Below are positions 33,068 to 44,520 of a stretch of 64,000 nucleotides of DNA, in pieces. The position numbers and the translations under genes were made by a program. Numbering within the stretch: position 1 is the first letter of the stretch; the number at the start of each line of letters is the position of its first letter. The DNA lies in contig QXEO01000152.1 of NCBI GenBank assembly GCA_007115705.1, positions 744,001-808,000 of the forward strand. Reading direction: 5' to 3'. Origin of the DNA: Dactylis glomerata. Lineage: Eukaryota > Streptophyta > Magnoliopsida > Poales > Poaceae. A model generated the notes under the pieces. It searched no databases. It was not told where the DNA came from and saw only the letters and a list, made by a program, of their open reading frames with translations.

Positions 33068-34769
33068 TGAAGGGAATATGCCCGAGAGGCAATAATAAAG
33101 TGGTTCTTATCATATTCCATGTTTATGATAAATGTTTATTCTTCATGCTAGAATTGTATTAATCGGAAACATTAATACTTGTGTGATTAATAAACTAAAA
33201 AGGTTCCTAGTAAAGCCTCTCTTTTATACTAGCTCGTTGATTAACTGATGATCAAGGTTTCCTGATCATGAACATTGGATGTTGTTAATAACGGGGGTCA
33301 TATCATTAGAAGAATGATGTGATGAACACTCACACCCATAGTACGAATAGCAATACGATCAAGTCATCAAGTTTCATTGCTATATCAAACTCATACGAAG
33401 TAGTTCTAATCCTTAGACTATGAGATCATGTTAATCACTGATACCGAAAGAGTGCTTTGATGATATCAAACGTCACACCATAACAGGGTGATTATAAAGG
33501 TTGATTTGGGTATTCTGAAAGTATTAGTTGAGGCTCATGGATCAAGAGTGGAATTTGTCCGACCCGATGACGGGAAGATATTCTCTGGGCCCTTCTCGGT
33601 GATATTGCATTGGAATCGCTTGCAAGCATGTGACTAGGTCACGGGAATGCATTATCACGGAACGAGTAAAGAGACTTGTCGGGAACGAGATCGAACTAGG
33701 TATGGTTGATACCAAATGATCGGATCTCAGACAAGTAATAATATCGCGAGACAAAAGGAATTAACTATGTTCGTTAATGGTTCACACGATCACTAGATCA
33801 TCGTCGAGTAAGTGGGAGTCATCATGGATTTCCAGATCCCGCTGATGATTACTGATCGGAGAGGAGTCTCGATCATGTCCACGTTATTCATGAACCGTAG
33901 GGTGACACACTTAAGGTTCGCCGTCGTTTTTGAGTGGATATGATACTCCGATCGAATTACAGGACAACATGAGGGTTGTTTCAGAAAAAGTGCCGAAATT
34001 GTTTTGGTATATTGAAATAACTCAAGGGGGTATTTGTTAATGTTTGTTAATTGATTGAATTAAAAATATTAAAGAAATAAAAATGTTTTATTAATTCAAT
34101 TAGTGTGAATTTTAATTAGCATGAATGTCATGCAAAATTAAATGGGGGGTTACCTCATGTTGATGAGGGGGTTACCACCATGAAGAGGGGGTTACCACAA
34201 TGAAGAGGACCATGAAGAGGAGAAGAGGCTCTCCTTGGCCGGCCACCCCCCTAGGGGGCTGCCCCTTCCTCTTCTATAACAGGACCCCTCTTCTCCCTCT
34301 TCACACACTTCTTGATCCCCTCCCTTCCTCCCAAAGTTGCTGCCCCAAATCCGTCTTGGCTTAGTGAAGCTCTGCCGAATTGTTAGTTCGAGATTCACAC
34401 ACTTGGAGAAGTGAGTGTTGGAGTGTCCGGTGGATCCCTTCTTCCGCTGCCCCGCTGGACCGAGGGCGTGGAGGAGACGACGACAAGCCGTACGTGTGAC
34501 CGAGTACGGAGGCGCCGCCGGTTGTGGCGCCGTGTACACGATCTCGAGATTGTCAAGTGAACCACTACGTTGACTACGTCAAGTGAACGACTACGTCGAC
34601 TACGTGCGTCTTCGTCGAGTCTCCATCGGCAACGTTTGTGCGGGAACGTAATCCCCGCTACCGGTCTTCGAGGGTTAGTCTCCGTTGCTACCATCTCGTA
34701 GATGTTCTTGGCTAGTTTTGTGTTCTTGTGTAGGAATTTTTTTTTGTTTTCCATGCTACGAACCCATCA
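33068..34769 (+). repeat. 3' LTR of the copia element
   Basis: Same length as the 5' LTR. The TATA sequence here reads CTATAACAGG (near 34274-34283) instead of CTATAAAAGG. Confidence 0.93.
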
Positions 34770-34774
34770 AGAGG

Positions 34775-36321
34775 AAGGTATGATGAGCATACTAGCAAGT
34801 CTTCCCTCAGTTTTGAAATCAAGGTTTATTGAACCAGTAGGAGAAAGCCAAACTTCAGAAGGTGATGCTTGCTAGCTTCACGACACTCCGAACAATGGCG
34901 CCAGTAAACTTGTTGGTGTGTCTTCACCCAGCAGCAACGTGAAACCTGCACACAACACAACCAAGAACTTTGCTCCCAACTTACGATGAGGTTGTCAATC
35001 TCACCGATTTGCTAAACAAAGGATTGAGCGTATCGAGTGGTAAAATGATAATAGTAATGCAAGAAAGTAAATAGAGCGAGTAAAGTAAAACGGTAAAACA
35101 ATGTAAAGGAATATGGACCGGGGTCCACAGTTCACTAGTGGCGTCTCTCCATAAGATAAATAATAACATGCTGGGTAAACAAATTACAGTTGGGCAATTG
35201 ATAGAGTAAAGATAACGTACATATGTCATGAGGATCACTATGAGATTCGCTTTGGGCATTATGACAAAATACATAGACCGTAATCCAACTGCATCTATGA
35301 CTAATAATCCACTCGCGGGGAATCATCCGAGTACCCCTTGAGTATTAAGTTGCGAACAACAGATAATTGCATTAAGCAAAGTGCGTAAAGTAAACAAAGC
35401 AAATGTCCTTGGACACAAGAATGTTGTTTTCCCCCTAGTGGCAACAACACATCTATAACCTTAGAGGTATCTATCACTCCCCCAGATTAAATAGAGGCAT
35501 GAACCCAACTATCGAGCATAAATACTCCCTCTTGGAGTCCCTAGCATCTACTCGGCCAAGATAGCTACTAGCAACGGAAAGCATGCAAGATCATAAATAA
35601 CATAGAGATAACATAAGATATATAATTTAGCACATCAACTCAACATAGTACCAATACTCATCGGATCCCAACAAACACAACATGTATGATTACATAAAGA
35701 TGATCTTGATCATGTAAGGCAGCTCACAAGATCTAAACATGAAGCACATGGTGGAGAAGACAACCAGTCCAAGGTAGACTACTCACACATCACTCCGGAG
35801 GCGACCATGGTGGTGGAGAAGGCCTCCGGCAGGGTGCCCGGAAGAGTTCCTGGATCCTCCCGATCTCATTTCGACGATGGTGGTGGCTTGCAGCATGTTT
35901 CGAGGAAAAGCGATCCGTCCCTTAGGTTTTTCCCATCGAGGGGACTTTATAGGCGAAGGGGCAGCGTCAGAAGTGGGACCAGGTGGTCTCACCATAGGTG
36001 GGCGTGACCAGGGGCTGGGCCGCGCCCCCTGGTCGTGAGGCTGGCCCCTGGCCCCCCTCTGTCTCATCTTCGGTCTTCGCGAAGCTTCGGTAAAAATAGG
36101 AGGTTCGGCTTTTGTTTCATCCAATTCCGAGAATATTTCCTGTGTAACTTTTCTGAAACACAAAAATAGCAGAAAACAGGAAACTGGCACTGTGGCATCT
36201 TGTTAATAGGTTAGTTCCAGAAAATGCATAAACACGCCACGAAGTGTAACAAAACACAAAGCAAATGGTGTAAGAACAAGCATGGAGCATCAAAAATTAT
36301 AGATACGTTTGAGACATATCA
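34775..36321 (-). repeat. 5' LTR of the Athila-like element, larger part
   Basis: Resumes after the copia target duplication and ends GACATATCA at 36321, followed by GTGGA. It has a TATA-like CCTATAAAG (minus strand) near 35945. Relative to the 3' LTR it has lost about 22 bases near 35766 and about 19 near 35830. Confidence 0.88.
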
Positions 36322-36326
36322 GTGGA

Positions 36327-36827
36327 TGAGGTTGAAAATCTATGGTCCCAAATGATATCTGGTTCCCGTCGACTTTCGAGTTGCTGTTGGCTTGAAGCGA
36401 AAAAGCCGTTGAATTCATGATTCCAACGCCCAAATTCCCAACGGACGACGCCAATTGACGAGGGTTAACTCGGCAAATGTCCTAGATGAAGGACTTAGGA
36501 TCGGGGGAAGAGGGCGTCAGATGAACTCAAAGGTAAAGATCAGACAAACAAGGCGAGGTTTGATGTGTGTCGAGAATAAGCGTAGTACTCAATCGGCTTA
36601 ATCTCAATCTGTCCCTGGCCGGCCTCTCCTGGCCCCTTTATATAGGTGGCCAGGTCTCGAGGATCCGGTCGGGTTTAATACAAATTATAATGTCTGTATA
36701 TGATGTCATCTCATATTTCGACTACATCTATGCTTGGGCCTATCTAACAGGCCCCAGGGGTACTAAGATAATGGGTCTTAATAGCTATACCCTTGTCACT
36801 ATGAGATCAATGGCCATGAATACATCA
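36327..36827 (-). mobile_element. Tat-like element: leader, PBS and 5' LTR (right part)
   Basis: Continuation of the element at 3526-6254. 36327-36436 is leader or gag start; 36437-36454 is a PBS-like sequence (TTGGCGTCGTCCGTTGG on the minus strand). The LTR starts TGACGAGGG at 36456, with a minus-strand TATA box (CCTATATAAAGGGG) near 36632-36645. The LTR end is placed near 36827 (ACATCA), where Harbinger sequence soon resumes, but this edge is uncertain because the partner LTR is gone. Confidence 0.65.
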
Positions 36828-36844
36828 AGTACTATTATTTAGTT

Positions 36845-37196
36845 GAGCCTACAGAAGAGAGAAAAAAAAGTTTGACAAACAACAAGAGGTTTGTAAGAAG
36901 GATGTGGAGAAGGCATAGTGTCCTCTAATCACAGTGAGATATTGTTTGGCACCCTGCTAGAACATGAAGTACAATACTATGTGAGAGGTGATGACTGTCT
37001 ATGTGATCGTGCACAACATAATCATTAAGGATAAACATGATGGAAATTTCAGGGTGAGTTGGTTGAGCCGTAGCCAGGGCCTTCATCATGTGGCAAGTTC
37101 CTTCATGTGCATCATGAGATTCGTAATCGCCATATTCACGATCCACTTCACGCGGATTTGATTGAGCATCAGTTAACATTGGCAGAAAACGAGTAG
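36845..37196 (+). pseudogene. PIF/Harbinger transposase relic, C-terminal part
   Basis: Translated blocks EPTEERKKKFDKQQEVCKKD, then MTVYVIVHNIIIKD in another frame, then ADLIEHQLTLAENE ending at TAG 37194-37196, match the C-terminal third of plant Harbinger transposases. Together with 3156-3519 it makes one gene split by the retroelement stack; the middle segment, including the third catalytic residue, is missing. Confidence 0.75.
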
Positions 37197-39314
37197 TCTT
37201 CTTATTTCAACTTATTTGTTTATTTATAAAATTTATTGTTTATTTGTTGGACTACTTTTATTGTGAACTATGTTGTTAAATTGAATGTAAACTACTTCTA
37301 CTAATTCAGTTGCAACATTGTATTTATGTGCCCTATTTGGTGAATAGAAAAAAATATGTAAAAAAGGGCAGCACGGATCAAATGCGTTCGGACGGGCTCT
37401 AAAAATAAATAAATAAATAATCTGGACTGACGGAATCAAATCCATCCGATTTTTCGGACTCACAGAATTATCTTTTTTCACTTTTTTTTATGCCAAGTGT
37501 TAAACTGTCATTGGATCAAGCCACGATTTTTTTATAAACCACTGTACGCACCATATAGGAATACCCATGTGTAACCGGGGCCATTGTGCTTCCGCGTGAA
37601 CTGCAGGTTTCAACCGGACCGGTTTAATAAAAAATACTCCAAAGGAAAAGCGAGATTACCTTATGAATCGTCAACTGCACGGAAGAATACGATCAATCAA
37701 CTACGCGTTGGCAACGACGTGCAAAGACGTAAGTATTTAACGGTTTGAATTCATCGTTGATCGATTAGTCGGCCGGGTCTCGATCGCCGCCATTTTTGTA
37801 TCGCCAGTTGAAAGTGGCCGAGCGTGCTGAAAGCGAGGTGCTAAGACCGCACCCATGGTGACAGTCAGGTCTGGATATAAACTTGTGCATATACTAGATA
37901 CGGAGTAGTAGATTCTATCATAGGCTGTAAATTGCTGCTGACATTTGAGGGCTTGTATTAACACGAAGTTTCCACATCAAACGTGTTGAAATACACGCTT
38001 GATCCCCAGGATGACACGCCACATCAAACGTGTTGAAATACACGCTTGATCCCCAGGATGACACGCCACATCAAACGTGTTGAAATACACGCTTGAGTGT
38101 GCAAAGTTTGCATCATACTCCCTCCGTTTAGAAATACTAGTAAGTGTGTACGTGCAATGCACGAATCTAACTACACAAACTCCAACCATAAACCATAAAA
38201 ACTTCCATGTATACACATATCTAAAATTAAATATATTACAACCACAATAATTTACAATTTATATTAGTATGAAACTTAGTTTTGGCTCCTAAGTTTTTCT
38301 CCCCTTAAGGGCATTGTTACCAGTGATACGTGGACTACGGAATATTTGTTCAGTTCTTATCCAAGCTCAAAATAATTCAATTATTTTTCATGCTCAAAAT
38401 AATTATTTAGATACATTATAGAAAACAAAGTTACTTGTAGTGCAATTTTGCCACTCAACTATAGTTAACCAAATCCAGAAATCAAATCACACGAATGGAG
38501 AAGGAAAGACCGCAAATGAAAAGATTTTGTGTCTCAGATGTGTATTTTTTCTGAAGGATTGTGTATCGATGTCTATATTCAGTAGACAGAAGAGAACTGG
38601 TGTACATCTCATGATCTCAATCAGATGACAAAACATTCTACAAACCAATTACACCCGCACGAGGCCACAATCATGCTTCATCGTTGATCTGTAGAAGAAG
38701 CCCTGCGAGGCACGATTGACCTCATCAGAGGTGCAACGTTTGCGATTTTTTTCAAAGCATCCAGTTCATAAGGTACACAGTGTTAGGAAGGCCGCTGAAA
38801 AGACAAAATGAACCTGCAGGTTGTAAAATTGATACAACATACAGTGTAAAATAATCTACACTTTGGGATTAAATCAAGGTCCTATGAGCAAGCACACACA
38901 AGAGACAATCATGATGTTAACCAGGACTGTAAATTTCCCCATGAAAATAACTTAATCCGTAGCGACGAAGGTAATGTTGACATATCAATCGATTATGAGA
39001 AAGTTTAATACAAAAGTACAGTGTAGACATATCAAACGTCATGGTCATTTACTCCTTTTACAGAACCCAAAGGAGACTCCACGGAAGAGTTTTAGCATCA
39101 GCATTCAGCAAATCATTTTAATTGCAGGAAGAGGGTAACAACATGCAAAGTCTGAACATATATTACCTGAATGGCTTGAACATAGCAAAGCCAAACACCT
39201 ATGTTTTTGAGGACCCTGAACAAACAAGAGAGTTAACTGTCTTAAGCGGCCTAACAATCAAGGAGCGGAGGCAACAGTGCCCAGACATCTGAATCACTTC
39301 TTGATTTCACTAAC
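37197..39314. other. Intergenic, repeat remnants, no gene recognised
   Basis: The first ~300 bases are AT-rich and look like Harbinger 3' sequence. A 47-bp tandem repeat lies at 37972-38099. ACTCCCTCCGTTTAG at about 38118 resembles the terminal sequence common to grass MITEs. Nothing coding is supported. Confidence 0.5.
37972..38099. repeat. 47-bp tandem repeat, about 2.7 copies
   Basis: Units start with CCACATCAAACGTG at 37972, 38019 and 38066. The first two copies are nearly identical; the third is cut short after ATACACGCTTGA. Confidence 0.92.
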
Positions 39315-39860
39315 TGTACCTTGGAGAAGCCAGTCATTGCAGCACGCGAGGAGCCTGTCATAGAAGATGGTGGCTGGTGGGTTTCCCTCGCGGATCCGGC
39401 AGCCGTCGTTGGCGATCAGGACGGTGAAGCCGAGGGCGACTACCGGCACGGACTCGACGATGGAGGGGACGGGGCTGAAGAAGTTGGTCGTGGCGGAAGC
39501 GGCATGGAGGGGGCGGGGAATTGGGATTCGGGCGTCGGGTCCTCCACAGCGGCCGGATCAGACGATGTCACACGATACACGCTGCTCGGTGTCCACTCCA
39601 TGCCCGCCGCTCGGTCGCTCGACGCTCGGCGTCGGACACATAATCGGCCGGCTCTCTCATCTGCACAGCTCCCTGCCTGCTCGGCGCTGCCCGTCGCCTT
39701 CCACTATCGCGTACTTGTCTGCATCCTCTGTGGCGTCGCTCTTTGCTGCCGGCGCTGAAGAGATATTCAGGAGGGAGGAGTGGAGGAGAGGGATCCAGAA
39801 GCTAGAGGGCTCGGGGGTGTAGATGAGTTCAGGCGGCGGGTGCAGCACTGCAGCTGCCAT
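39315..39860 (-). other. GC-rich block, possible first exon of an unknown gene relic
   Basis: The minus strand opens with ATG at 39860 (MAAAVLHPPPELIYTPEPSS) and, in other frames, contains a hydrophobic stretch (SVPVVALGFTVLIANDGC) followed by REGNPPATIFYDRLLACCND. A spliced continuation towards 38740 (ending GLPNTVYLMNWML) is conceivable. The frame shifts within the block and I do not recognise the family. Plus-strand frames over the same bases (39321-39822) look like shadows. Confidence 0.25.
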
Positions 39861-40560
39861 AGGATGGCAAGACCGCAGGAGGCGCGAGGAGGTTTCCGAA
39901 TTAATCGCTAATTAAGTTTCCGAATGAAACGGTCGCTGATTGATGGTTTCACTAAATTCGCTGTGGGGCTAGCAAAACGGGGGACGCGGAGCGCAATTAG
40001 TTGTGGCAGAACATGGTCTGCCCGGTTGACAGGATAAATCTGAGGATTGATTCAATACGGACTGTCAGATTTCATTGGGAGGGGAAGATCTAAGGGTGAT
40101 GATACATCTGTGTACACAAGGTTTGGTGGACATAGAAAAGTTTAAGTTTGCTCTTTTATAAGTAGTGTAGATTAGTGTTAGTGTGAAACCGTTAACCGAA
40201 GTGATTAACGCACACTGTACAAAATAAATAAGAATAGAGTCGAGGACGGCGTACAAAAGATAGTTGTACGGACAGTATTAAGGAAAGATAATAGCAGGCG
40301 GCCCATAGTGGAACACTGAAACGTCAGTATGAACGAGGAAGCTGCTGTGGGCTGGGGGCAGTTGTGTAAAATAATGTACTATCATTTTCAGTTGAATAAT
40401 TGGTGACTACGACTCCAAGGGACAAAACAAAATGGAAGCAGCAAGATCTGCTACTTTCTTTCCTCTCAGGCTCTTTCATGATTAGACCACTGATTGATGC
40501 TTTGCCCAGCCAGGACACAAACATAAGCATCAGGCTTCCATGCTAGCTTTATCAAAAACC

Positions 40561-43500
40561 ATGCAGCCATTCCACTTTCCATGCATGAAATACAACAGAA
40601 GATTACCTTTCCTTGGCCTTGCTCTTGTTCTGCTCATCTCCATGGCCTCTCGCACAAGTTCCTGCACGGATCAGGAGAGGGGCTCCCTTCTACAGTTCTT
40701 AGAAGGGCTCTCACAGGACGGTGGCCTCGCCACCTCATGGCGGGAGGGCACAGATTGCTGCAAGTGGGAAGGTATCACCTGCAGCCCAAATAGGACAGTC
40801 ACCAATGTCTTGCTGGCTTCAAAGCGCCTCGAAGGGCGCCTCTCAGCGGCACTTGGGGTCCTCACCGGGCTGCAGTACCTCGACCTCTCTCGCAACTCGC
40901 TGTCCGGTGGTCTGCCGCTGGAATTGGTGTCATCCAGCAGCATCACCGTTCTCGATGTCAGCTTTAACCAGCTCAACGGAACACTCCATGAACTGCCATC
41001 TTCAACCCCTGCCTGACCTCTGCAGGTACTGAACATCTCAAGCAACTTATTTGCAGGACAGTTTCCATCCTCCACGTGGAAAGCAATGGAGAAGCTGTTG
41101 ACAGTCAATGCCAGCAATAACAGCTTTGCTGGGCAGATACCAACTCATTTCTGTAACACTTCGCCATCCTTCGCTGTGCTTGATCTGTGTTTCAACAAAT
41201 TCAGTGGCAGCATCCCCCAAGGACTTGGTGATTGCTCCCTACTGAGAGAGCTTAAGGCCGGGTACAACAACATCAGTGGAACATTACCAGATGAACTCTT
41301 CAACGCAACCTCGTTGGTACACCTATCTTTCCCTAACAATGGTTTACATGGAATGTTTGATAGTGCACGCATAGTCAACCTCAGAAATCTTGAAACTCTT
41401 GATCTTGGAGGGAACCAGTTCAGTGGAAAGATTCCAGAGAATATAGGTCAGCTCAAGAGACTAGAAGAGTTCCATTTGAGCAACAACAAAATGTCAGGGG
41501 AGCTGCCATCAGCTCTGAGTAATTGCACAAATCTGATAACGATTGACCTCAAGAGAAACAATTTCAGTGGAGAACTTAGCAATGTCAATTTCTCCAACCT
41601 GCCCAATCTAAGAAATTTAGATCTTTGGTCAAACAACTTCACTGGTACAGTTCCAGAAAGCATTTACTCATGCAGGAATCTGACTGCACTGCGGCTATCT
41701 AGAAACAACTTACATGGGCAGCTCTCATCGAGCATAGGCAATCTTAAGTATCTCTCCTTCTTGTCACTTGGTAACAACTATTTCACAAACATCACAAATG
41801 CACTTCACATCCTTAAGAGAAGCAAGAACCTTACAACCCTGCTTATAGGGCCCAACTTCAGAGAAGAGCTAATGCCAGAGGATGACATAATTGATGGATT
41901 CGAAAATCTTCAGGTTCTGGACATTGGACATTGCCAATTGTCAGGAAAAATACCTATATGGATATCAAGGCTCACAAATTTGGAGATGTTATTCTTAAAT
42001 AGCAACCAACTCACTGGACCAATACCAGGATGGATCAACTCCCTAAGTCATCTCTTCTTTATGGATGTCTCACACAACAGACTTACAGGAGAAATCCCAC
42101 TAACCTTGATGGAGATGCCAATGCTAAAATCAACTGACTATGCGACTCATTTGGACCCAAGTGTCTTCGAGCTGCCTGTTTATGATGGTCCATCACTTCA
42201 ATACCGTGTGGCTACATCTTTCCCAACAATGTTGAATCTCGGCCACAACTACTTTACAGGTGTGATTCCACCACAGATTGGCCAGTTGAAAATGCTTGTT
42301 GTACTTGATTTCAGTTTCAACAAGTTATCTGGACAGATCCCACAATCAACTTGCAACCTCACAAACTTGCAGGTGCTAGACTTGTCCAGCAACCATTTCA
42401 CAGGTGCAATCCCAGCTGCATTGAACAGCCTGAACTTCCTTTCAGCGTTCAACATTTCAAACAATGACCTTGAAGGGCCTATTCCATCTGGAGGCCAGTT
42501 TAATACATTTCAGAATTCTAGTTTCGATGGGAATCCAAAGCTGTGTGGTCCTATGCTCACTCATAAATGTGGTCCAGCTTCAATACCTCCATCCCCCCCC
42601 AAAACACCAAGATAAGAAGGCTGTTCTTGCAATTGCCTTTGGCGTGTTCTTTGGAGGTATTGCTCTTCTTTTGTTACTGGTGCGTCTCCTTGTCTTAATC
42701 AGGATGAAGGCTTTGACAGCAAAAATTAGAATAGATGACAATGGAGATGTAGAAGCAAGTTCATTCTACTCAAGTTCAGACCAAACATTAGTGGTGATAG
42801 GGATGCCCCAAGGTGGGGGAGAAGAAAACCAGCTCAAATTCACAGATATTTTGAAAGCTACGAACAACTTCGACAAGGCGAATATCATTGGATGTGGAGG
42901 TTATGGATTAGTCTACAAGGCAGAACTACCCGATGGTTACAAGCTGGCAATCAAAAAGCTCAACAGTGAAATGTGTCTGATGGAAAGGGAGTTCAGTGCA
43001 GAGGTTGATGCACTCTCCAGGGCACAGCATGACAATCTTGTACAACTGTGGGGTTACTGCATCCATGGGAGCACAAGGCTCCTCATATATTCCTACATGG
43101 AGAATGGCAGCCTGGATGATTGGCTTCATAACAGGGATGACGACGCAAGCTCATTTCTTGACTGGCCAACTCGGCTCAAGATCGCACAAGGAGCAAGCCT
43201 TGGCCTTTCTTATATCCATAATGTGTGCAACCCTCAAATTGTGCACCGAGACATCAAATCCAGCAACATACTACTGGACAAGGAATTTAAAGCCTATGTT
43301 GCAGATTTTGGGTTAGCCAGATTGATCCTTCCCAACCAAACTCATGTCACAACTGAGCTGGTTGGCACAATGGGTTACATTCCCCCTGAGTATGGGCAAG
43401 CATGGGTTGCTACGTTGAGAGGCGATATGTACAGTTTCGGAGTAGTCCTGCTTGAGCTGCTCACCGGAATGCGACCTGTTCCAGTCCTATCTACATCAAA

Positions 43501-43732
43501 AGAACTAGTCCCATGGGTGCTGGAGATGAGGTCTGAGGGAAAGCAAGTTGAGGTCCTGGATCCAGCACTTCGAGGTACAGGATGGGAAGAGCAAATGCTG
43601 AAGGTTCTTGAAGCCGCTTGCAAATGTGTCAACCACAATCAGTTCATGAGGCCAAGTATCACGGAGGTAGTCTCCTGTCTGGCCAGTATAGACGCTGACC
43701 CACGGCTGCAAAGATCAGCCAAGATACAGTGA
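40561..43732 (+). pseudogene. LRR receptor-like kinase (PSKR/PSY1R-like), two disabling lesions
   Basis: Intronless, about 1,056 codons. Start chosen at the second ATG (40561, MQPFHFPCMKY), the start I recall for grass relatives; an upstream in-frame ATG is at 40540. Order: signal peptide (LPFLGLALVLLISM), N-cap CTDQERGSLLQF and DCCKWEGITC, about 20 leucine-rich repeats, an island before the last repeats (FELPVYDGPSLQYR), membrane span (VLAIAFGVFFGGIALLLLLV) and a kinase with GCGGYG loop, AIKK lysine, HRD (43244-43252), DFG (43304-43312) and GTMGYIPPEY. It is of the RD class. The family perceives sulfated peptides at the plasma membrane. Lesions: TGA at 41014-41016 where the family has Arg (CGA), and a C8 run at 42593-42600 that shifts the frame by +1 before the membrane span. 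The rest reads through cleanly, so it is recently dead, or the lesions are sequence errors. Confidence 0.9.
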
Positions 43733-44140
43733 GCTACAAATGATAGATCATCTTGTGTTTTTTGCACGATGTACTTGCAACTTATATAGTTTCACGAGGA
43801 CTAGTAAATAGTGATAATCTAAAGAGTTTGTTTTGGTCTTTGTACATCGCTAACAGGTTGCCATTTTGAGCTTTACATGCAGTGAACTTTGAATGGTTGA
43901 AAACCGTTACCATTAAAGTGCAGATATTATTGCTTTCAGCTGTTTGCTCCAGATAAGCTGATTTCTGAAACCCACCAGAGTTGGAGGTGAATTACGCAAT
44001 TACTAGACACAACAAATGGTTGGTTCAAGGTTCCAAGCGTCAAATGGAATGGTGTGAGAAAATTGAGGATGTAATACGACTACCATATTTTAAATTTATA
44101 TAACTCAGCACGCACATCAGCACGCAGCCACTGTCACAAC
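43733..44140. other. 3' flank of the receptor kinase, no gene
   Basis: AT-rich sequence after the stop at 43730-43732. Probably 3' untranslated region followed by intergenic DNA. Confidence 0.4.
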
Positions 44141-44159
44141 ACTAGAGGAATGGCGACCA

Positions 44160-44520
44160 GAAGCACGTACCTACGATGTAGGATGATGATCCACCCGACC
44201 AAGAAACCACGGGCCTTGCATTGAAGCTCGCCCCTCCGTCAAAACGCGTCCAAAGCCTGGTACACGAGCCCGATCCAGCTTCTCGACGGCCACGGCCGCG
44301 GTTCAGTAATAGACATCCGGGTCGGCATTTCGTCGAACAGCCTGGGTGCGCCGCTGCCGCTTGCACGAACAAGCCCACATTGAGTAGGAGGGGTAGATTC
44401 CGGAGACACGCACGTGAAATCGTAGAGCGTGAAAGCAAGGATGCGGTGCGAGTGCGGTGGCAGAAGAGGAGGAGGCACTTCCGGCGGGAGAGTTGCCATT
44501 CGCCGGCAACGAGGAGCGAT
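44160..44520 (-). pseudogene. Possible pentatricopeptide-repeat (PPR) gene relic
   Basis: The minus strand contains LVRASGSGAPRLFDEMPTR; LFDEMP (44323-44340) is a hallmark of plant PPR proteins. The next residues of a PPR repeat (DVYY then TAAVA) appear in a neighbouring frame, split by a stop. Only this short match supports the call, so chance is not excluded. Confidence 0.3.

Larger units (their letters stand above)
26399..34769 (+). mobile_element. Complete Angela/BARE-like Ty1/copia element, coding region decayed
   Basis: Two LTRs of exactly 1702 bp (26399-28100, 33068-34769) flanked by AGAGG (26394-26398, 34770-34774). A plant copia PBS, TGGTATCAGAGC, sits at 28102. The LTR start TGAAGGGAATATGCCC and the leader resemble Angela/BARE families. 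In the first ~600 bases the LTRs differ at about 20 positions, mostly transitions. The internal region (4967 bp) keeps copia order (integrase, RT, RNase H) only as short relics and has no frame over about 100 codons. The integrity of the termini contrasts with the decay of the coding part. Confidence 0.93.
6255..36326 (-). mobile_element. Athila-like gag-only element with two nested insertions
   Basis: The element proper is 6260-36321, flanked by the 5-bp duplication GTGGA (6255-6259, 36322-36326). In plus orientation each LTR begins TGATGGCGTGTAA and ends CATATCA. The PBS at 26332-26348 lies beside the right-hand LTR, so the element reads right to left. Without the inserted elements A (7784-22402) and copia (26399-34769) it is about 7 kb: two LTRs near 1.6 kb and an internal region of 3.84 kb (22517-26358). 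That internal region has one gag-slot ORF and no RT, RNase H or integrase, so it must have moved using enzymes supplied in trans. Confidence 0.88.

Noticed and set aside
37972..38099. Short direct repeats considered as a CRISPR array
   Set aside because: Head-to-tail minisatellite without spacers, in a plant nuclear sequence.
39321..39822. Two overlapping plus-strand ORFs of 145 and 151 aa
   Set aside because: Low-complexity, mutually overlapping frames opposite a more protein-like minus strand.
42464..43732. Receptor-kinase C-terminal half as an independent 422-aa gene
   Set aside because: The upstream ~45 residues are an out-of-frame reading of the LRR region; the part from 42600 on continues the same gene after a +1 frameshift.
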